Below are positions 46,712 to 55,862 of a stretch of DNA of 64,000 nt, piece by piece. The stretch covers positions 62,001 to 126,000 of the forward strand of contig CAZDQF010000001.1 of the NCBI GenBank assembly GCA_964507445.1, written 5' to 3'. The notes beneath the pieces are model-generated. The model was not told where the DNA came from and did not search any database. It saw only the letters and a program-made list of their open reading frames with translations. The stretch's first letter is position 1; every line of letters begins with the position of its first letter. A program made the translations under genes and the position numbers. The stretch is from GCA-2683135 sp964507445. GTDB lineage: Bacteria; Planctomycetota; GCA-002687715.

Positions 46712-47557
46712 TCAGATACTGATGGTCTCGCCCGGTTCGAACCGGCCGTTGTCTTCGTTGACCCTCACCGCGGGGCGGTGGGGGTCATGTTCGAGCACGA
46801 GGGCCCACCCCTGCTCCGCTGCCCGCTCCAGGATGGACCGCTTCTCTTCCATCAAGGTCCGTGGCGAGAGGTCGTAGCCCATGGTCCAGGGGACGCGGAC
46901 ATGGCTGGCCAGGGGGATGACGTCCGCGGGGAACAGGATGGTCTCCGCTCCGTCGCCGATCCGCACCACCTGGAGCCCCTCCGTGTGACCGCGGGTGGGC
47001 TCTACGAACAGCCCGGGGAGCGCCTCCGCGTGGCCCTCGTAGAGCTGCACGTCCGTGTCCAGCAGCGGCTCCCAGTGACGCCGAAGATAGCTGCGCCTCT
47101 CCCGGTCATTGGGGTCTCGGGCGGTGGCGAGATTGGAGCGCTGGATGTGGTGGCGGGCGTTGGGGAAGGTGGGCACCGGCTGCCCGTCCTCACCTCGTCG
47201 GGTGACGCCGCCAGCGTGATCGAAGTGGAGATGGGTGAGGATGACATCCGTGACCGTCTCCGGATCGACCCCGTGGGCGCCCAGGGCGCCGACGATGCCC
47301 GGGATGTCCGGGCTCTCGACGTCGAACAGCCCCTGCTCCTTCTCGGACCAGAGGTTCCCGGCACCCGTGTCGATGACCACGCGGCGTCCTTCCCCCTCCA
47401 GCAGGACGACCCTCAGGTCGAGCTCGATCCGATGGCGATCGTCCGCCGGGTGCTCCCGTTCCCAGAGCACGCGAGGCACGTTGCCGAACATGGCGCCCCC
47501 GTCGAGTCGGAAGCGCCCGGTAGAGACGGTGCGTACGTCCCAGGGGCCAGCCCTCAT
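46712..47557 (-). CDS. Metallo-beta-lactamase-fold hydrolase
   Basis: 281 residues. The Zn-binding motif HLHFDHAGG lies near residue 110-118, a second ligand His in TRGHTEGL near 188 and Asp in FPADVIPL near 208. Several MBL classes (lactonase, glyoxalase II, RNA or thioester hydrolases) share this. No extra domain helps choose. It overlaps nrnA by ATGA and is 10 bp from pepA, so it is in the trxA-nrnA-pepA operon. Confidence 0.87.
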   Translation of the reverse strand: MRAGPWDVRTVSTGRFRLDGGAMFGNVPRVLWEREHPADDRHRIELDLRVVLLEGEGRRVVIDTGAGNLWSEKEQGLFDVESPDIPGIVGALGAHGVDPETVTDVILTHLHFDHAGGVTRRGEDGQPVPTFPNARHHIQRSNLATARDPNDRERRSYLRRHWEPLLDTDVQLYEGHAEALPGLFVEPTRGHTEGLQVVRIGDGAETILFPADVIPLASHVRVPWTMGYDLSPRTLMEEKRSILERAAEQGWALVLEHDPHRPAVRVNEDNGRFEPGETISI

Positions 47558-48591
47558 TCCGGGCTCTCCGGCGATGGGAGTCGCATGGCCACCTGATCCA
47601 GGAGAAGGGAGATGGCCTCCGGGAGCCCCTTGTCCGGCACCGTGCAGCCGGCGGCGAATCGATGACCACCGCCGCCGAACTGCTTGGCGATCTCGCTCAC
47701 GTCGACGTCACCCGTGGAGCGGAGGCTGACCTTGGTCCGGGTCTTGGAGATCTCCATGAAGAAGAGCCCCACCTCCACACCCTGGACCCGCATGAAGTTG
47801 TTGACCACCTCGAAGGCGTCCCTCGGCAGGGTGTCGTTGCGCTTCAGGAGGTCCAGGTCCGTTGAGGTCCAGATCACGCGCCCCTCGCACTCGAGCACCA
47901 GCCTCGCGAGCAGCAGGCCCAGGAACCGCATCTTGTTGTGAGGGACCTGGCAATGGGTCTGATGCCAGACATGGTGGGGGTCGACCCCTGCGTCGACGAG
48001 GGTGGCGGCCATCAGGTGCGCCCGGGCTGTGGTGGCGCTGTAGGCGAAGCCGCCGGTGTCGGAGACGAGCCCGACGTAGAGGGGTTCCGCCAGGTCCGGG
48101 CCCAGCTCCGCGCCCATGTGGCGCAGGAGGTGATAGGTCAACTCCGCGGCGGACGATGCCGCCGTCTCGATCAGCGCCTCATCGAAGAGGTCGTTCTCGT
48201 AGATGTGGTGATCGATGACGACCCGGGTGGCGTCGGCGCGGCGGACCGGTTCCAACATCTTGCCCAAGCGATCGGACCCGCCGATGTCCGTGGCCAGGAT
48301 GACGTCCGCCTCCCGTACCAGACGCTCGCCGCGTCCAGGGCCGTAGATCTTGAATTCACCGGGCTGGTACAGCCATCGGAGGTCCTGCGGCGCGGCGGAG
48401 CAATTGACCACGGTCGCGGCCTTGCCGCGGCTACGCAGGAAACGGCACAGGGCGACCGCAGACCCAAGCCCGTCTCCGTCCGGAGTCACGTGGGTGGTGA
48501 GGACGACCGCGGTGGCGTTCTCGAGAACGCCCGCGATCCGCTCCAGAGTGGGAGCGATATTCCCCAGGGGCGCCAGGACTCCGTCTGACAT
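47554..48591 (-). CDS. nrnA: DHH-family nanoRNase/pAp phosphatase
   Basis: 345 residues. DHH domain motifs: HVTPDGDGLGS (motif I), DIGGSDR, VIDHH (motif III) and SDTGGFAYSAT; the DHHA1 domain has GGGGHRFAAG near the end. NrnA degrades short RNAs to nucleotides and removes the phosphate from pAp. The start is 1 nt after the trxA stop. Good length match to the NrnA family. Confidence 0.9.
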   Translation of the reverse strand: MSDGVLAPLGNIAPTLERIAGVLENATAVVLTTHVTPDGDGLGSAVALCRFLRSRGKAATVVNCSAAPQDLRWLYQPGEFKIYGPGRGERLVREADVILATDIGGSDRLGKMLEPVRRADATRVVIDHHIYENDLFDEALIETAASSAAELTYHLLRHMGAELGPDLAEPLYVGLVSDTGGFAYSATTARAHLMAATLVDAGVDPHHVWHQTHCQVPHNKMRFLGLLLARLVLECEGRVIWTSTDLDLLKRNDTLPRDAFEVVNNFMRVQGVEVGLFFMEISKTRTKVSLRSTGDVDVSEIAKQFGGGGHRFAAGCTVPDKGLPEAISLLLDQVAMRLPSPESPE

Positions 48592-48592
48592 G

Positions 48593-48916
48593 TCAGCCGA
48601 GGAGGGCGTCGATCTTCTCGCGGATCTTGTCCGGGGCGTTCCCGATCACCTGATCCACCTTCTGGCCGTCCTTGAAGAAGACGATGGTGGGGACGCTCAT
48701 GACGCCGAACTGGGTGGCCAGGGACTGGTTCTGATCAACGTCGACCTTGCCGATCATGGCGCGGCCCTCGTAATCCTGGGCGATGGCGTCGATGGCGGGC
48801 GCGAGGGCCTGGCACGGCCCGCACCACGTGGCGCCGAAGTCGAGGACGGCGACGCCGGTCCCGCCTGACACCTCGCTGTCGAAGACTTCCTGTGTGATCT
48901 CTCTCGCGGCACCCAT
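48593..48916 (-). CDS. trxA: Thioredoxin
   Basis: 107 residues. The active site W31-C32-G33-P34-C35 is intact, followed by the conserved cis-Pro region SVPTIVFF. It reduces disulfides in the cytosol. GGAGAG lies 6 nt before the ATG. It begins an overlapping run with nrnA, the MBL gene and pepA, 60 bp downstream of fetB. Confidence 0.95.
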   Translation of the reverse strand: MGAAREITQEVFDSEVSGGTGVAVLDFGATWCGPCQALAPAIDAIAQDYEGRAMIGKVDVDQNQSLATQFGVMSVPTIVFFKDGQKVDQVIGNAPDKIREKIDALLG

Positions 48917-48976
48917 GAGCTGCTCTCCTTGCCAGTGACCTGGGGCGGGGATGCTAACAACAGCGGAACAGGCTCG

Positions 48977-49900
48977 CTACTCATCCGGCGGGCGAGCGAT
49001 GAACCCCCGTGTCATGGCTTCGGGAGGACGTTCATCAAAGGCTGTCGGGGCGCTGCCCGGCCCCGGGCTGTAGTCCGCCACCCGGAAGTCGGGACCTGCG
49101 ACCGGGTTCAACTCGACGCGGATCCGGTGTCCTGCCATCACTCGTCTGGTGAGCAGGAACAGGAACCCGCTGGCAGACAGGGTTGCGGCCGCAGTCCACA
49201 GCGCCATGATGGAGAGCTGCCAGGCGGAGGCGGTCAGGGGGTCCTGGCCGGCCATGATCTGCCCGGTCATCATCCCGGGGAAGCTGACCAGTCCGACCGC
49301 CAGCAGGCTGTTGATGCTCGGGGTCACCGCGGCCCGGATGGCGGCAGCTCGCTGCGGGCGAACGGACTGAGCGCCCGTGAGTCCGCGCAGGAGGCGATCC
49401 TCTATCTCGTCGCGGCTCTCGGAGAGGGACGCGAGGAACCGCTCACCGGCGATGGCGGTGGCGTTCATGGCGTTGCCCGCCAGCATCCCTGCCAGGGTGA
49501 TGGTGTATCGGGCGTCCAGCGCCGGGACGCCCTCCGCCACCAGGAGCAGGGCGAACACCGTGAGGCCCGTGACCACAGGGAGGATCGCTCCCACCGCCAG
49601 GGGCCAGATGCCCAGCCCGGGCCCCTTTCCCAGGACCCCGAGAGAGAAGAACGCGGCCAGGCAGCAGATCATGCAGACGATGCCCAGGACCGCCGCAGGA
49701 CTCTCGATCTGGAACAACGGGATCAGCAGGTAGCCCACCACGGAGAGCTGGACGGTGCCGCGAACGGCCGCCACCAGGAACCGCCCGTGATTCCCCACCG
49801 CTGACGACCTCAGCACCCACCAGACCGCGGCGACCGGCAGGAGCAGCCACAGCAGACCGGTCAGCGGGACCGCTGGAGCTTCCAGCAGGGCCCCGGTCAT
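48977..49900 (-). CDS. fetB: FetB-type ABC permease, UPF0014 family
   Basis: 307 residues with about seven membrane segments. UPF0014 signatures: RGTVQLSVVGYLL, LGAILPVVTGLTVF, AGNAMNATAIAGERF and SFPGMMTGQIMAGQDP. The family exports iron (FetAB) and relieves oxidative or iron stress. The ATG overlaps the fetA stop (ATGA). Confidence 0.87.
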   Translation of the reverse strand: MTGALLEAPAVPLTGLLWLLLPVAAVWWVLRSSAVGNHGRFLVAAVRGTVQLSVVGYLLIPLFQIESPAAVLGIVCMICCLAAFFSLGVLGKGPGLGIWPLAVGAILPVVTGLTVFALLLVAEGVPALDARYTITLAGMLAGNAMNATAIAGERFLASLSESRDEIEDRLLRGLTGAQSVRPQRAAAIRAAVTPSINSLLAVGLVSFPGMMTGQIMAGQDPLTASAWQLSIMALWTAAATLSASGFLFLLTRRVMAGHRIRVELNPVAGPDFRVADYSPGPGSAPTAFDERPPEAMTRGFIARPPDE

Positions 49901-50574
49901 GGGGTCCCCTCCGAGATGGCTCGGAAGGCGGCGGGGAGAAGCTCCGCGGCCGAGCCCTCGCCGTGGATCGCGCCCTCGTACAGCACCAGGAGGTGGTCGG
50001 CAGCGCGGGCCAGAAGGTCTTCGTCGTGGCTCACCAACAGCACCCCCACTCCCTGCTTCGACTGGGATCGAAGGAACGCGCTCAGGCGGGCCACTGCCTG
50101 CGTGTCGAGCCCCTCGGAGGGCTCGTCCAATACCAGGTAGCGCGGACTGAACGAGCACGCCGCGGCGACCCGTGCCCGTCGCGCCTCCCCGCCCGAGAGG
50201 GATGACCAGGGACGGCCGGAGACCTCCTCCGACAGCCCCAGGCCTGTGAGCAATGGCCTGGGATCGGCCCCGCCAAAGGACGCCTCGACCCGGTCCTCTG
50301 GCAGCCCCAGCCGCTGGGGCACCATGGCCACCTGGCGACGGAACTCGGGCAGCTGGTCGGCGCACACGACCTGATCGTCCAGGAGGACGTCGCCGGACGA
50401 CCGGGCGTCCAGTCCCATCATGACGCGTAGCAAGGAGCTCTTCCCGCTGCCGGAGGGGCCCGTGACACCCAGCACCGTGCCCGGTTCAACCGAGAAGGAG
50501 ACGTCGTCCACCAGGACTCGGACCTCGCCCCGAATGGCCAGGGCTCTTGAGAGTGATCGTGTTTGTAGCGTCAT
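49897..50574 (-). CDS. fetA: FetA-type ABC ATPase
   Basis: 225 residues. Walker A GPSGSGKSS (39-47), LSGGEARRARVA signature near 127, Walker B LVLDEPSEGLD and switch His SHDED. It pairs with FetB; together they form an exporter for iron or a related cation. Short leader and divergent arrangement with mqnC over 151 bp. Confidence 0.88.
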   Translation of the reverse strand: MTLQTRSLSRALAIRGEVRVLVDDVSFSVEPGTVLGVTGPSGSGKSSLLRVMMGLDARSSGDVLLDDQVVCADQLPEFRRQVAMVPQRLGLPEDRVEASFGGADPRPLLTGLGLSEEVSGRPWSSLSGGEARRARVAAACSFSPRYLVLDEPSEGLDTQAVARLSAFLRSQSKQGVGVLLVSHDEDLLARAADHLLVLYEGAIHGEGSAAELLPAAFRAISEGTP

Positions 50575-50725
50575 CGGATGTCGGTCGGCCGCCGAGCCGT
50601 TAGTGTATAGCCAGTCCGATGATCGATCTCGTCCACCGCAAGACCTCGCCCGGATTCGAGCTCATGGGGCGGCGGCTGTCCGGTGCGTTTGACCGTCGGC
50701 GTCGCTCCGCAGAGAGGCGGCTCCG

Positions 50726-51850
50726 TTGAGGCGGCTCGAGGACATCGTCGCCGGGGCTGCGGACGGCGTCCGCGTGACCCCGGACGAGGCCCTGTTGCTG
50801 TACGAACGGGCATCCTTCGAGTCATTGCAGGCGGCGGCCAACGCGGTCCGGGACCGCTTCAGCGCGCCGGGTGTCGCGACCTACCTGGTGGACCGCAACG
50901 TCAACTACACCAACGTCTGCATCACCGACTGCAAGTTCTGCGAGTTCTACCGGCCCCCCGGGAACCGTGAGGCGTACGTGCTCAGCCGCGAGCAGCTGAC
51001 GCCGAAGCTGGAGCAGCTTCGAGACGCCGGCGGGACCAGGGTGTTGTTGCAGGGCGGGCATCACCCGGACCTGCCCCTCCGGTGGTACGAGGAGCTGCTG
51101 GAGTGGATGCGGGAGGCGTTTCCGTCCATCGAGCGGGACGCGTTCTCGCCGCCCGAGATCGAGCACATGGCCTCCGTAGAAGGCCTCTCCGTGAGGGACG
51201 TGCTGAGGCGGCTGACCGACGCAGGACTGACCGGAGTGCCAGGCGGCGGCGGCGAGATCCTGGATGACGAGATCCGCGCCCAGGTCTCGCCGAAGAAGAC
51301 CCGGACGGCGGCGTGGCTCGAGGTGATGGACGCCGCCCATGAGTTGGACCTGTACACCTCGGCGAGCATGGTCTTCGGGTTCGGGGAGACTCCGAGGCAC
51401 CGGATCAACTCCCTCGCCGCCCTGAGAGATCAGCAGGACCGATCTCTGGAGCGTCACGGGGTGGGGTTCATGGCCTTCGTCTCCTGGCCGCTCCAGTACG
51501 AGAGCCGGTACGGCCAGGTGTTCGCCGGGCTCAAGGGCTGGGAGCTGGGCGGGGACGCCGATCAGTACCTCTTCCACACCGCATTGGCGAGGCTCTTCCT
51601 CGACAACATTCCGCACTTCCAGGCGTCCTGGCCCACCATGGGGCTGGACGTGGCCGGGCGGGCGCTTCACGGCGGCTGCGACGACATGGGGGGCACCATG
51701 ATGGAGGAGAACGTGGTGTCTCAGGCCGGGTCGCAGCACTCGAGCGCCTCGGAAGCGGAGATGCGGGCGACCATCGCGGCGGCGGGGCTGACCCCGCGGA
51801 AGCGGGACTCCCGATATCGCATCCTCGAGACCTCCGGAGAGTCCAGCTGA
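50726..51850 (+). CDS. mqnC: Cyclic dehypoxanthine futalosine synthase
   Basis: 374 residues, radical SAM. CxxxCxxC is C65/C69/C72 in NVCITDCKFCEF, then LLQGGHHPDLPL, GVPGGGGEIL and a C-terminal GGCDDMGGTMMEENV. MqnC cyclises dehypoxanthine futalosine in the futalosine menaquinone pathway. The other pathway genes (mqnA, mqnB, mqnD, mqnE) are not in the window. The start is a TTG, with GAGAGG about 7-8 nt upstream. Confidence 0.9.
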   Translation: MRRLEDIVAGAADGVRVTPDEALLLYERASFESLQAAANAVRDRFSAPGVATYLVDRNVNYTNVCITDCKFCEFYRPPGNREAYVLSREQLTPKLEQLRDAGGTRVLLQGGHHPDLPLRWYEELLEWMREAFPSIERDAFSPPEIEHMASVEGLSVRDVLRRLTDAGLTGVPGGGGEILDDEIRAQVSPKKTRTAAWLEVMDAAHELDLYTSASMVFGFGETPRHRINSLAALRDQQDRSLERHGVGFMAFVSWPLQYESRYGQVFAGLKGWELGGDADQYLFHTALARLFLDNIPHFQASWPTMGLDVAGRALHGGCDDMGGTMMEENVVSQAGSQHSSASEAEMRATIAAAGLTPRKRDSRYRILETSGESS

Positions 51851-51918
51851 GCCGAGAGACGCCGGGCCCGCCCAGCGGCACCCTCCGGGACCTGCTGTCG
51901 GAGCATCTGGAATCCTGG

Positions 51919-52725
51919 ATGCAGGTCCTCTTCGTGGGCCTCTCCCCCGAGCTGCTTCACTCGACGCAATTCCCCGAGCGGCTCACGACGATCCGCCAGG
52001 GCGGGAACATCCCTGGTTCCCCCTGGGACGCAGCCTTCGTCCGTTGGGAGGAAGGCTCGGATCAGGCGATCGGGAAGACCATGGACGGGATCGTCCACGG
52101 CCTCCGCCACGGCGCCCGGATCGGCCTCGTCGCCACGCCGCCGGCGCCTGCGGACACGGCCCTGATGGTGGAGGCGCTGGCGCGGTTCGACCGGGTCCCT
52201 GCGGTTCGCCGCACGCGGGACGACGCGGTCATGGTGATCACCGAGAGCCGCGCATCGGGGCAGCACGACCTCGTGGGGCTCCGGCGATGCCTGAATCAAC
52301 TGCAGCGTCACGTCGATCAGGTGGAGGCCGTGGCCATGGACGTGAAGGACGATGTGGCGAGTCGCAGGCTCCTGGACGGCACCTCCATCAAGGAGAAGCT
52401 CGGCGCGTTGGGGGACATGGACCGGCACGGTTACGTGGCTTGCATCAAGACCGCCTTGCAGGGCAAGACTGGTCGTGACGAACCTGTAGACCTGGAGGCG
52501 TTGCGTGACCAACACGGCCACGCCTCACGCTCTGTTTCGGAGCTCGTCGCTCGCTTGAGGCACTTCCGCCTGCAGGCGGCGGACGTGTTCGCCGGGTGTG
52601 CGGACGATGATTGGCTGCGGGTCGGCCCGGGGCCGGACGGGACCGCGGCGACCGTCGCGGAGATGGTCCGTCGCTGGGCCCGTGAGGAGGCGGCGGAGAT
52701 CGAGACGTTGCGCCGCTGGGTCTGA
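51919..52725 (+). CDS. Hypothetical protein, possible DinB-like C-terminal half
   Basis: 268 residues from the first ATG; the frame is open 72 nt further up to a CTG codon overlapping the mqnC stop, which would add a short helix (TLRDLLSEHLESWMQ). The first 150 residues are mixed alpha/beta without a known motif. The last 110 residues are helical with HASRSVSELVARLRHF and WARE-rich segments, which could be a four-helix bundle like DinB, but His ligands are not arranged clearly. Same strand as mqnC, so perhaps in its operon. No family identified. Confidence 0.6.
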   Translation: MQVLFVGLSPELLHSTQFPERLTTIRQGGNIPGSPWDAAFVRWEEGSDQAIGKTMDGIVHGLRHGARIGLVATPPAPADTALMVEALARFDRVPAVRRTRDDAVMVITESRASGQHDLVGLRRCLNQLQRHVDQVEAVAMDVKDDVASRRLLDGTSIKEKLGALGDMDRHGYVACIKTALQGKTGRDEPVDLEALRDQHGHASRSVSELVARLRHFRLQAADVFAGCADDDWLRVGPGPDGTAATVAEMVRRWAREEAAEIETLRRWV

Positions 52726-52749
52726 CCACCGACCGCGTCCCGGCGGTCC

Positions 52750-53742
52750 TCAGACCACGTCGAAATCGCCGAGGGTGAGGAACCACTCGTCGCGCAGGCG
52801 TTCCGGCGTGACGTCGTCTCGGTAGACGCCGCAGACGAGCCTGAAGTGGCTGGGTTCCGGCTCCCACCCGTGGTCCGCCATGGCGGCGAACTCCGGAGAC
52901 CACGGTCGCAGGAGGGTGCGGATCTGTTCGGACCCTTCCTCGCGAGCGCGTCCCTCCAGGTACCGGACGACGCCGGGGAACGCTGGATGAGGCCGCAGGA
53001 CGAGCTCGCAAAGGGCGGTCACGGGTTCGTCGCACCAGCCGTGACGGAGGACCGCGGCGGCGAGGAGGGCCCCGTTGCACTCCCGCGCCTCCAGCAGCTC
53101 GTAGCGCACGTCCGGGTGATCGGCGTAACGCCAGTTCAGGTAGGGCTGGTCCTTGACCACGGTGATGGGATGCCGACGTGAGACCTCCTCGAACAACGCG
53201 TCGCAATCCGGAGAGAAGCGATCCACGGGGCCGATGGTGACCTGCTCAGGACAGGCGGGGTCGGCGGGGCCTGCGCTGCTCACGTCGACGGTCAGCAGCT
53301 TGATGAAGTCCTCGTCTACCGGTGTGTACCCGATGAACCGATGACCGATCCGGTAGGCCCCGGGGTTGGGCAGGCCGTACATGAACACGTTCCTGTCGGG
53401 CTGGCCATGGTGCTCGACGAACGGCAGAGCGGTCTTGACGAAGAGCCCCGTGCGCTGGAGGCCGCGCCGGTAGTCCGGGTGGGTGAAGCTGTCCACGATC
53501 TCCGAGCCCGTGATCACTTCCGAGCCCAGCTTGACGCGGCGCGGGACGCCGGCGAACTGGCTCACCACCGCTCCGTCGGGGTTCCTGGCGACCCAGACCT
53601 GTGTGCCTGCTGGATTCCGGAGGTGCAGCCACCGCCAGGCGTCCAGGGAGCGAGCGTCACCGAAGACCCTGGCGAAGGTCTGGAGGATGCTGGCCTCATC
53701 TCCGTCACGGTAGGGGCCGAACTCCATGGGCGCGTCCTCCAT
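52750..53742 (-). CDS. GNAT-fold protein, second of two tandem paralogs
   Basis: 330 residues in two GNAT-like halves. The first has FARVFGDARSLDAWRWLH, GVPRRVKLGS and VDSFTHPDYRRGLQRTGLF (acyl-CoA binding pattern); the second has YLNWRYADHPDVRYEL and ends in WFLTLGDFDVV. About 35-40 percent alike to the upstream gene by eye. Probably an N-acyltransferase for an amino sugar in the locus, but the pattern also fits peptidyl or lipid acyl transfer. 3 bp after the stop of the first paralog. Confidence 0.8.
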   Translation of the reverse strand: MEDAPMEFGPYRDGDEASILQTFARVFGDARSLDAWRWLHLRNPAGTQVWVARNPDGAVVSQFAGVPRRVKLGSEVITGSEIVDSFTHPDYRRGLQRTGLFVKTALPFVEHHGQPDRNVFMYGLPNPGAYRIGHRFIGYTPVDEDFIKLLTVDVSSAGPADPACPEQVTIGPVDRFSPDCDALFEEVSRRHPITVVKDQPYLNWRYADHPDVRYELLEARECNGALLAAAVLRHGWCDEPVTALCELVLRPHPAFPGVVRYLEGRAREEGSEQIRTLLRPWSPEFAAMADHGWEPEPSHFRLVCGVYRDDVTPERLRDEWFLTLGDFDVV

Positions 53743-53745
53743 GGA

Positions 53746-54753
53746 TCAGATGACGTCGAAGTCGCCCAGGGTCATGTACCAGTTGGCCTGCAGCCAGTCG
53801 AGATCCAGCCGCTCGTGATGGAATGAGCGGGCGGTGAACACGAAGTGGGTGCGGCGAGGTTCCCAGCCCAGCCCGGCGATCCCCTGCCACGCGTCGCTGC
53901 GGGGGTTGAGCATGGCCACGGTGCCGTCGGCGCCGCTCTCGTGAGCCCGCAGCTCGACGTGCCGGATGACCTCCGGGAGGGCCCAGTGACCGGGGTCGGC
54001 CAGCAGGTCGGCGATGGCGAACTGATCACCGAAGGAGGTGCCGTTGCGGAGCACCGTGTACGCGAAGACCACGCCTCTGTGGTCCAGGTACTCGTACAGC
54101 TCGTACTGATGATCCGGGCGCTCCGCGTACCTCCAGTTGAGGTAACGGGTGTCCCGCATCACGATGGCCTCGAAGCTGCTCCTGACCCGGCTCCAGAGCG
54201 CGTCGACCTGCGGACCGAACCGATCGACCTTCCGGGGGCGGCACTCCTTGGTGAGGGGCGCCGGAGGGGCGCCCTCCAGATCCCGGAACAGCATGTCCAC
54301 CTCTTCCACGTGGGTGTAACCGAGGAAGCGCTTGCCGATGCGGAAGTTGGCCGGCGTGGGCAGGCCGTACATGATGGCGTCGCGGTCATAGCGCCCGAAG
54401 GTCTGGGCGAACCACTCCCCCGCTGACGCGAAGGGCCCGCGCCGTTTGAGGCCTCTTCGGTAGGACGGGTCCGTGTAGCTGTCCACGACCTCGCCGAAGA
54501 TGGCCGGCGCTCCCTTGAGCAGGACGCGCCTGGGGACCGCGCAGAACTCGCTCACAACCTCCCCGTCTTCGAAGCGCGCCAGGTGGGCCTGCAGCCCCTC
54601 AGGGTTGTCGCGGTACAGCCAGCGCCACTCCTCCAGGGTCCGGCCATCTCCGAACACCCGGTTGAACACCCGGAGGATCTCCTCGTCGTCGCCCTCCCGG
54701 TAGAGGGAGATGACCGTTTCCTTCAGGTCGCGGGGCACTTCGCGATCCTCCAT
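53746..54753 (-). CDS. GNAT-fold protein, first of two tandem paralogs
   Basis: 335 residues. Same layout as its neighbour: FNRVFGDGRTLEEWRWLY, VPRRVLLKG, VDSYTDPSYRRGLKRRGPF, YLNWRYAERPDHQYEL and a final WYMTLGDFDVI. The same ends in both proteins suggest a shared docking or dimer site. The gene overlaps the 3' end of the GT2 gene by 31 nt. No signal peptide. Confidence 0.8.
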   Translation of the reverse strand: MEDREVPRDLKETVISLYREGDDEEILRVFNRVFGDGRTLEEWRWLYRDNPEGLQAHLARFEDGEVVSEFCAVPRRVLLKGAPAIFGEVVDSYTDPSYRRGLKRRGPFASAGEWFAQTFGRYDRDAIMYGLPTPANFRIGKRFLGYTHVEEVDMLFRDLEGAPPAPLTKECRPRKVDRFGPQVDALWSRVRSSFEAIVMRDTRYLNWRYAERPDHQYELYEYLDHRGVVFAYTVLRNGTSFGDQFAIADLLADPGHWALPEVIRHVELRAHESGADGTVAMLNPRSDAWQGIAGLGWEPRRTHFVFTARSFHHERLDLDWLQANWYMTLGDFDVI

Positions 54754-55862
54754 GCTGCGAGGGAGTCCCCGGTCTCCGGGTCAACGGCCCGGCACCAGAA
54801 CCGGGTCGGGCCCAGCTGGGCCCAGAAGGTGTCAGGGAAAGTGAACGGTCCGGTGAATCCCGGAAAGAGGCCCGCGGAGAGGGAGAACTTGGGGTTCCCG
54901 GCGGTCTCCAGGTACACCCCGTCCTTCTCGGGAATCTGGATGGTGGGGGGCGTCTCGGCAGCGGACACCTCCTCCAGCTCGAACGGGCTGTGATCATCCA
55001 CCGCGCGGTCCTCGGCGCGGGCGTGGAGGGCGAGGAACGTGCGCTGCCCCGCCGCGCCGAAGAACTTCTTGAAGTACCTCCGCGCGCCGATTCGGTTCCG
55101 GAACATGGAGGCGTTGGGGCGCGCCATGGCCGAGCGCGAGAAGTGATGCACGATGCGGGCCGCGGGGACGTGCCAGAGCCCTCGTCCGGCCCGGTGGTAG
55201 CGGCAGAACAGGTCCGTGTCCTCGTAGTAAAGCGGATAGGCCGGGTCGAAGAACCCCTCCTCGAGGAAGGTCTCCCGCCGGGCGACGAAGAACTGACCGC
55301 TGAGCATGGGCATGGGCATGGGCTCCGTGGCGGTCCAGAATCGACGTGCCTCGCGGGCCCGCTTGCGCACGGAGTAGCGCGCCACGGCGTCCTCGTGTCG
55401 CCCGATCTCCGTCAGCGCCTCAAGGTACGGATTGGCGAGCTCGATGGGGGGCAGCAGCAGGTATCCGTCGGGATCGAAGGAGGCCAGCGGACCAACCACC
55501 GCCGCCCCGGGGATGCTCTCGAGGGCGCCGATCAGCGCGTCGATGCAGCCGGGTCGAACCTCGATGTCGGGGTTGCTGACCACATGCCACCGACCCCGGG
55601 CGACGTGCAGCCCCTGGATGTTGGCGACGGCGTAGCCGACGTTCTCGGTGTTCCGGATCAGCCGCACCCGGGGATGCGCGGCCAGCTCATCCAGCGCTCG
55701 GTGATCCTCGTCCCGGGAAGCGTTGTCGATGAGGATGACCTCGAGGGAGGCGGCGTGCCCGTCGATGGTCAGGGGGTGATCCAGGAGCGAGGGCAGCAGC
55801 GACCGCAGGTACACGGTGCTGTTGAAGGTGACGATCACCACCGAGACATCCGGTTGGCTCAT
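54723..55862 (-). CDS. Family 2 glycosyltransferase
   Basis: 379 residues. GT-A fold: VSVVIVTFNSTVYLRSLL, IDNASRDED, NVGYAVANIQG, VSNPDIEVRPG (metal-binding D-x-D-like) and YYEDTDLFCRYHRAG (catalytic ED). It transfers rhamnose-, galactofuranose- or other sugars to a lipid-linked glycan in the cytoplasm. A C-terminal 100-residue extension ends near PVLQ-poor sequence. The ATG overlaps the methyltransferase-glycosyltransferase gene (ATGA). Confidence 0.88.
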   Translation of the reverse strand: MSQPDVSVVIVTFNSTVYLRSLLPSLLDHPLTIDGHAASLEVILIDNASRDEDHRALDELAAHPRVRLIRNTENVGYAVANIQGLHVARGRWHVVSNPDIEVRPGCIDALIGALESIPGAAVVGPLASFDPDGYLLLPPIELANPYLEALTEIGRHEDAVARYSVRKRAREARRFWTATEPMPMPMLSGQFFVARRETFLEEGFFDPAYPLYYEDTDLFCRYHRAGRGLWHVPAARIVHHFSRSAMARPNASMFRNRIGARRYFKKFFGAAGQRTFLALHARAEDRAVDDHSPFELEEVSAAETPPTIQIPEKDGVYLETAGNPKFSLSAGLFPGFTGPFTFPDTFWAQLGPTRFWCRAVDPETGDSLAAWRIAKCPAT

